Position numbers and translations under genes: made by a program. Shown here one piece after another: positions 19,510 to 19,625 of a stretch of DNA of 19,625 nt. Position 1 is the stretch's first letter; each line of letters starts with the position of its first letter. The notes beneath the pieces are model-generated. The model had not been told where the DNA came from. It did not search any database and was given only the letters and a program-made list of their open reading frames with translations. The stretch lies in NCBI GenBank assembly GCA_910592005.1, contig CAJVPP010001494.1, positions 1 through 19,625 of the forward strand, read 5' to 3'. Source of the stretch: Funneliformis mosseae. Its lineage: Eukaryota; Glomeromycota; Glomeromycetes; Glomerales; Glomeraceae.

Positions 19510-19625
19510 TAATAAAAACTATTAGTCTATTAAATTCGCAATCATATAATATAAAGTATTGACTAATAAAATTTCTTCACGTGATTTTATTAAAATTTAG
19601 CCATAAAATAGAAAAATGGTAGCTT

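Larger units (their letters stand above)
17105..19625 (+). mobile_element. Decayed ~2.5-kb DNA transposon, right end cut by the window
   Basis: A transposase pseudogene (17451-19509) is bracketed by similar inverted ends. The left reads AAGCCACCACTTTTT from 17105; the inverse of the window end reads AAGCTACCATTTTTC from 19625. Twelve of the first 14 positions match and both mismatches are C/T transitions. Similarity continues more loosely for about 15 further bases. The element probably extends a few bases beyond the window, so its target duplication cannot be seen. The distances from the pseudogene to the ends (about 350 and 116 bp) fit a single element. Confidence 0.55.

Noticed and set aside
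1..19625. Search for tRNA, rRNA, CRISPR arrays and multi-gene defence or biosynthetic systems
   Set aside because: No cloverleaf or rRNA sequence was recognised, there are no regularly spaced exact repeats with unique spacers, and only one confident protein-coding gene is present.

Overview
The window looks like nuclear DNA of an AT-rich filamentous fungus. The best guess is an arbuscular-mycorrhizal (Glomeromycotina, Rhizophagus-like) genome. The evidence is a Zn2Cys6 regulator split by a GT..AG intron, introns with GTAAGT/GTTAGT donors, very AT-rich gene-poor DNA, and dense decayed DNA transposons. The organism is an inference; the transposase family and the base composition are its main support.

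Layout. (1) Positions 1-2937: extremely AT-rich DNA with no gene. It holds two copies of one hAT-type miniature element (85-186, truncated; 1136-1362, complete with an 8-bp target duplication). (2) Positions 2940-3092: a small Tc1/mariner- or pogo-type inverted-repeat element. (3) About 3110-11390: a less AT-rich gene island. It carries one solid gene on the minus strand (7534 to 4993, one intron): a 692-residue transcription factor with an N-terminal Zn2Cys6 binuclear cluster, an AT-hook-like basic tail, a PAS-type domain and low-complexity regions. Upstream are a poly(A)/alternating-purine/(AT)n promoter-like block and a possible spliced leader. A weak candidate for a two-exon 61-residue plus-strand gene lies at 10711-11015. 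(4) About 11390-17104: again extremely AT-rich and gene-free, with a degenerate ~362-bp tandem repeat interrupted by a nested ~200-bp MITE, and a small pogo-like element. (5) About 17105-19625: a decayed DNA transposon with matching terminal inverted repeats, one of them cut by the window end. Its transposase pseudogene is riddled with stops and frameshifts.

The clearest common theme is mutational decay dominated by G:C to A:T transitions. It separates the two hAT-MITE copies and explains most transposase stop codons, the loss of one catalytic Asp and probably the broken splice sites of a relic intron. The one intact gene sits between these decayed repeat blocks. I see no tRNA, rRNA, CRISPR array or multi-gene cassette, and no convincing new multi-component system.
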